Of a stretch of 64,000 nucleotides of DNA, positions 63,392 through 64,000 are shown piece after piece (within the stretch, counting starts at the first letter, position 1; every line of letters begins with the position of its first letter). The notes under the pieces were generated by a model, which was given only the letters and a program-made list of their open reading frames with translations, had not been told where the DNA came from and did not search any database. The stretch lies in the NCBI GenBank assembly GCA_964035575.1, contig OZ037851.1, positions 124,001-188,000 of the forward strand. Reading direction: 5' to 3'. The position numbers and the translations under genes are program-made. Source of the DNA: Rhynchopus sp. YZ270_cl-10. Lineage: Eukaryota > Euglenozoa > Diplonemea > Diplonemida > Diplonemidae.

Positions 63392-63581
63392 CAAGAACAC
63401 ACACGCGGGTCACATGTTTTGGTGAGAGGGAAAAGAAGAAGAAGAAAAACACAAAAGAGAAAATCTTTTATGAACGTTTTGATACGCAGAATAAAGCCGC
63501 GGTATCTGTTGTTTTGTGTAGACACCATCGAATAATCACCTGACAAAGGCAGACTTTCAAGGAAAATAAAATACAAAAGGG

Positions 63582-63612
63582 AAGATGAACCTGGGCTTCA
63601 CGCTTGGTCACC
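63582..63612 (+). repeat. H1 hairpin repeat
   Basis: AAGATGAACCTGGGC, loop TTCAC, GCTTGGTCACC. The inner pairs are partly replaced yet still pair (CTGGGC with GCTTGG through G-U pairs). Confidence 0.5.
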
Positions 63613-64000
63613 AAAAAAAAAAAAAGAATTTAAACGAACGTGTCCTTCTAGGGTTTACTGGCAGGCGTTTACCGCTGTCGGTTTGGAAGAATAGTGGTGA
63701 GACCATATTATGACTGACCTAAACTCTCAAAAAAGAGCAGTTGAAACGTGCTATAACGCAGCTCGGTCGTGCTCATGCAAAGGGTGGGACGTGAGTGGTC
63801 AAAAAAAATGGCACATATTGTGATAAATAGATCAAGAAAATAGCCTTTAAAGTGAAGCGTAAAACGTTGTCGGCATAAAAAGATATTGTGCTCATGATAT
63901 TGGTGTAGCTATTACACTACGGCGGAGAAAATGAATTGCCCTTTTCTTTCTATATCTTTTGGCAGTGTCTTGCAAGCTCTGTCATCCCTGTGGCAGTGCT

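Larger units (their letters stand above)
60585..64000. other. 3.4-kb gene-free right end
   Basis: Long T runs (about 30 bases near 60830-60859) and G/A-rich patches. Repeats: H1 at 61809, 63041 (half), 63366 and 63582; H2 at 62634; H6 at 63287; GGTGCT element at 62147. No frame with coding character. Confidence 0.6.

Noticed and set aside
23911-63612. Spaced repeats as a CRISPR array
   Set aside because: Copies are hundreds to thousands of bases apart, diverged, and the genome is eukaryotic.

Overview
The window looks like nuclear DNA of a unicellular eukaryote. Genes are separated by long AT-rich stretches full of homopolymer runs and short repeats, and several genes are cut by short introns with GT..AG ends. 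Fifteen of the sixteen genes called with reasonable confidence read on the minus strand across more than 60 kb. Such one-way gene order, together with a LYTQP-type repeat protein, multi-pass proteins with a Thr/Pro-rich stalk and a receptor-kinase that carries a cyclase-like domain, makes me think of a euglenozoan relative. That assignment is an inference from gene order and protein style, not a proven identification.

Layout. 0-16 kb is gene-dense: a 4-exon sensor/HAMP/cyclase-like/kinase receptor, an iron-type alcohol dehydrogenase with one long intron, two tandem paralogous secreted beta-propeller proteins with a multi-pass membrane domain, a DNL-type zinc finger protein (mitochondrial Hsp70 escort) and a membrane-anchored short-chain dehydrogenase. 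16-19 kb holds a decayed hAT transposase. 19-25 kb has a single-pass LEA-2-like protein, a LYR-motif protein, a GILT-type thiol reductase and two small unrecognised genes. 25-40 kb has no gene I can support; it holds two small non-autonomous hAT elements with 8-bp target-site duplications, a 406-bp exact tandem duplication and many short hairpin repeats. 40-48 kb has a WD40 protein, a long low-complexity protein ending in LYTQP repeats and a type I membrane protein. 47.8-49 kb holds nested inverted-repeat elements and the only credible plus-strand ORF. 52-61 kb has a peroxisomal-type ABCD half-transporter, a 2.1-kb foldback element packed with 7-, 8-, 9- and 10-bp tandem repeats, and dymeclin in five exons. 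61-64 kb shows no gene.

The genes do not form one pathway: they are housekeeping organelle genes (mitochondrion, peroxisome, Golgi, lysosome) mixed with surface receptors. The strongest unexplained signal is a set of short hairpin repeat families (about 60 copies). Their two stem arms change together, many share a CCTC(T)CGTG loop, and every copy I found lies in the same orientation, antisense to the genes. Genuine transposon-like repeats in the same window occur in both orientations. Splice donors are nearly invariant (GTATGT or GTATGC).
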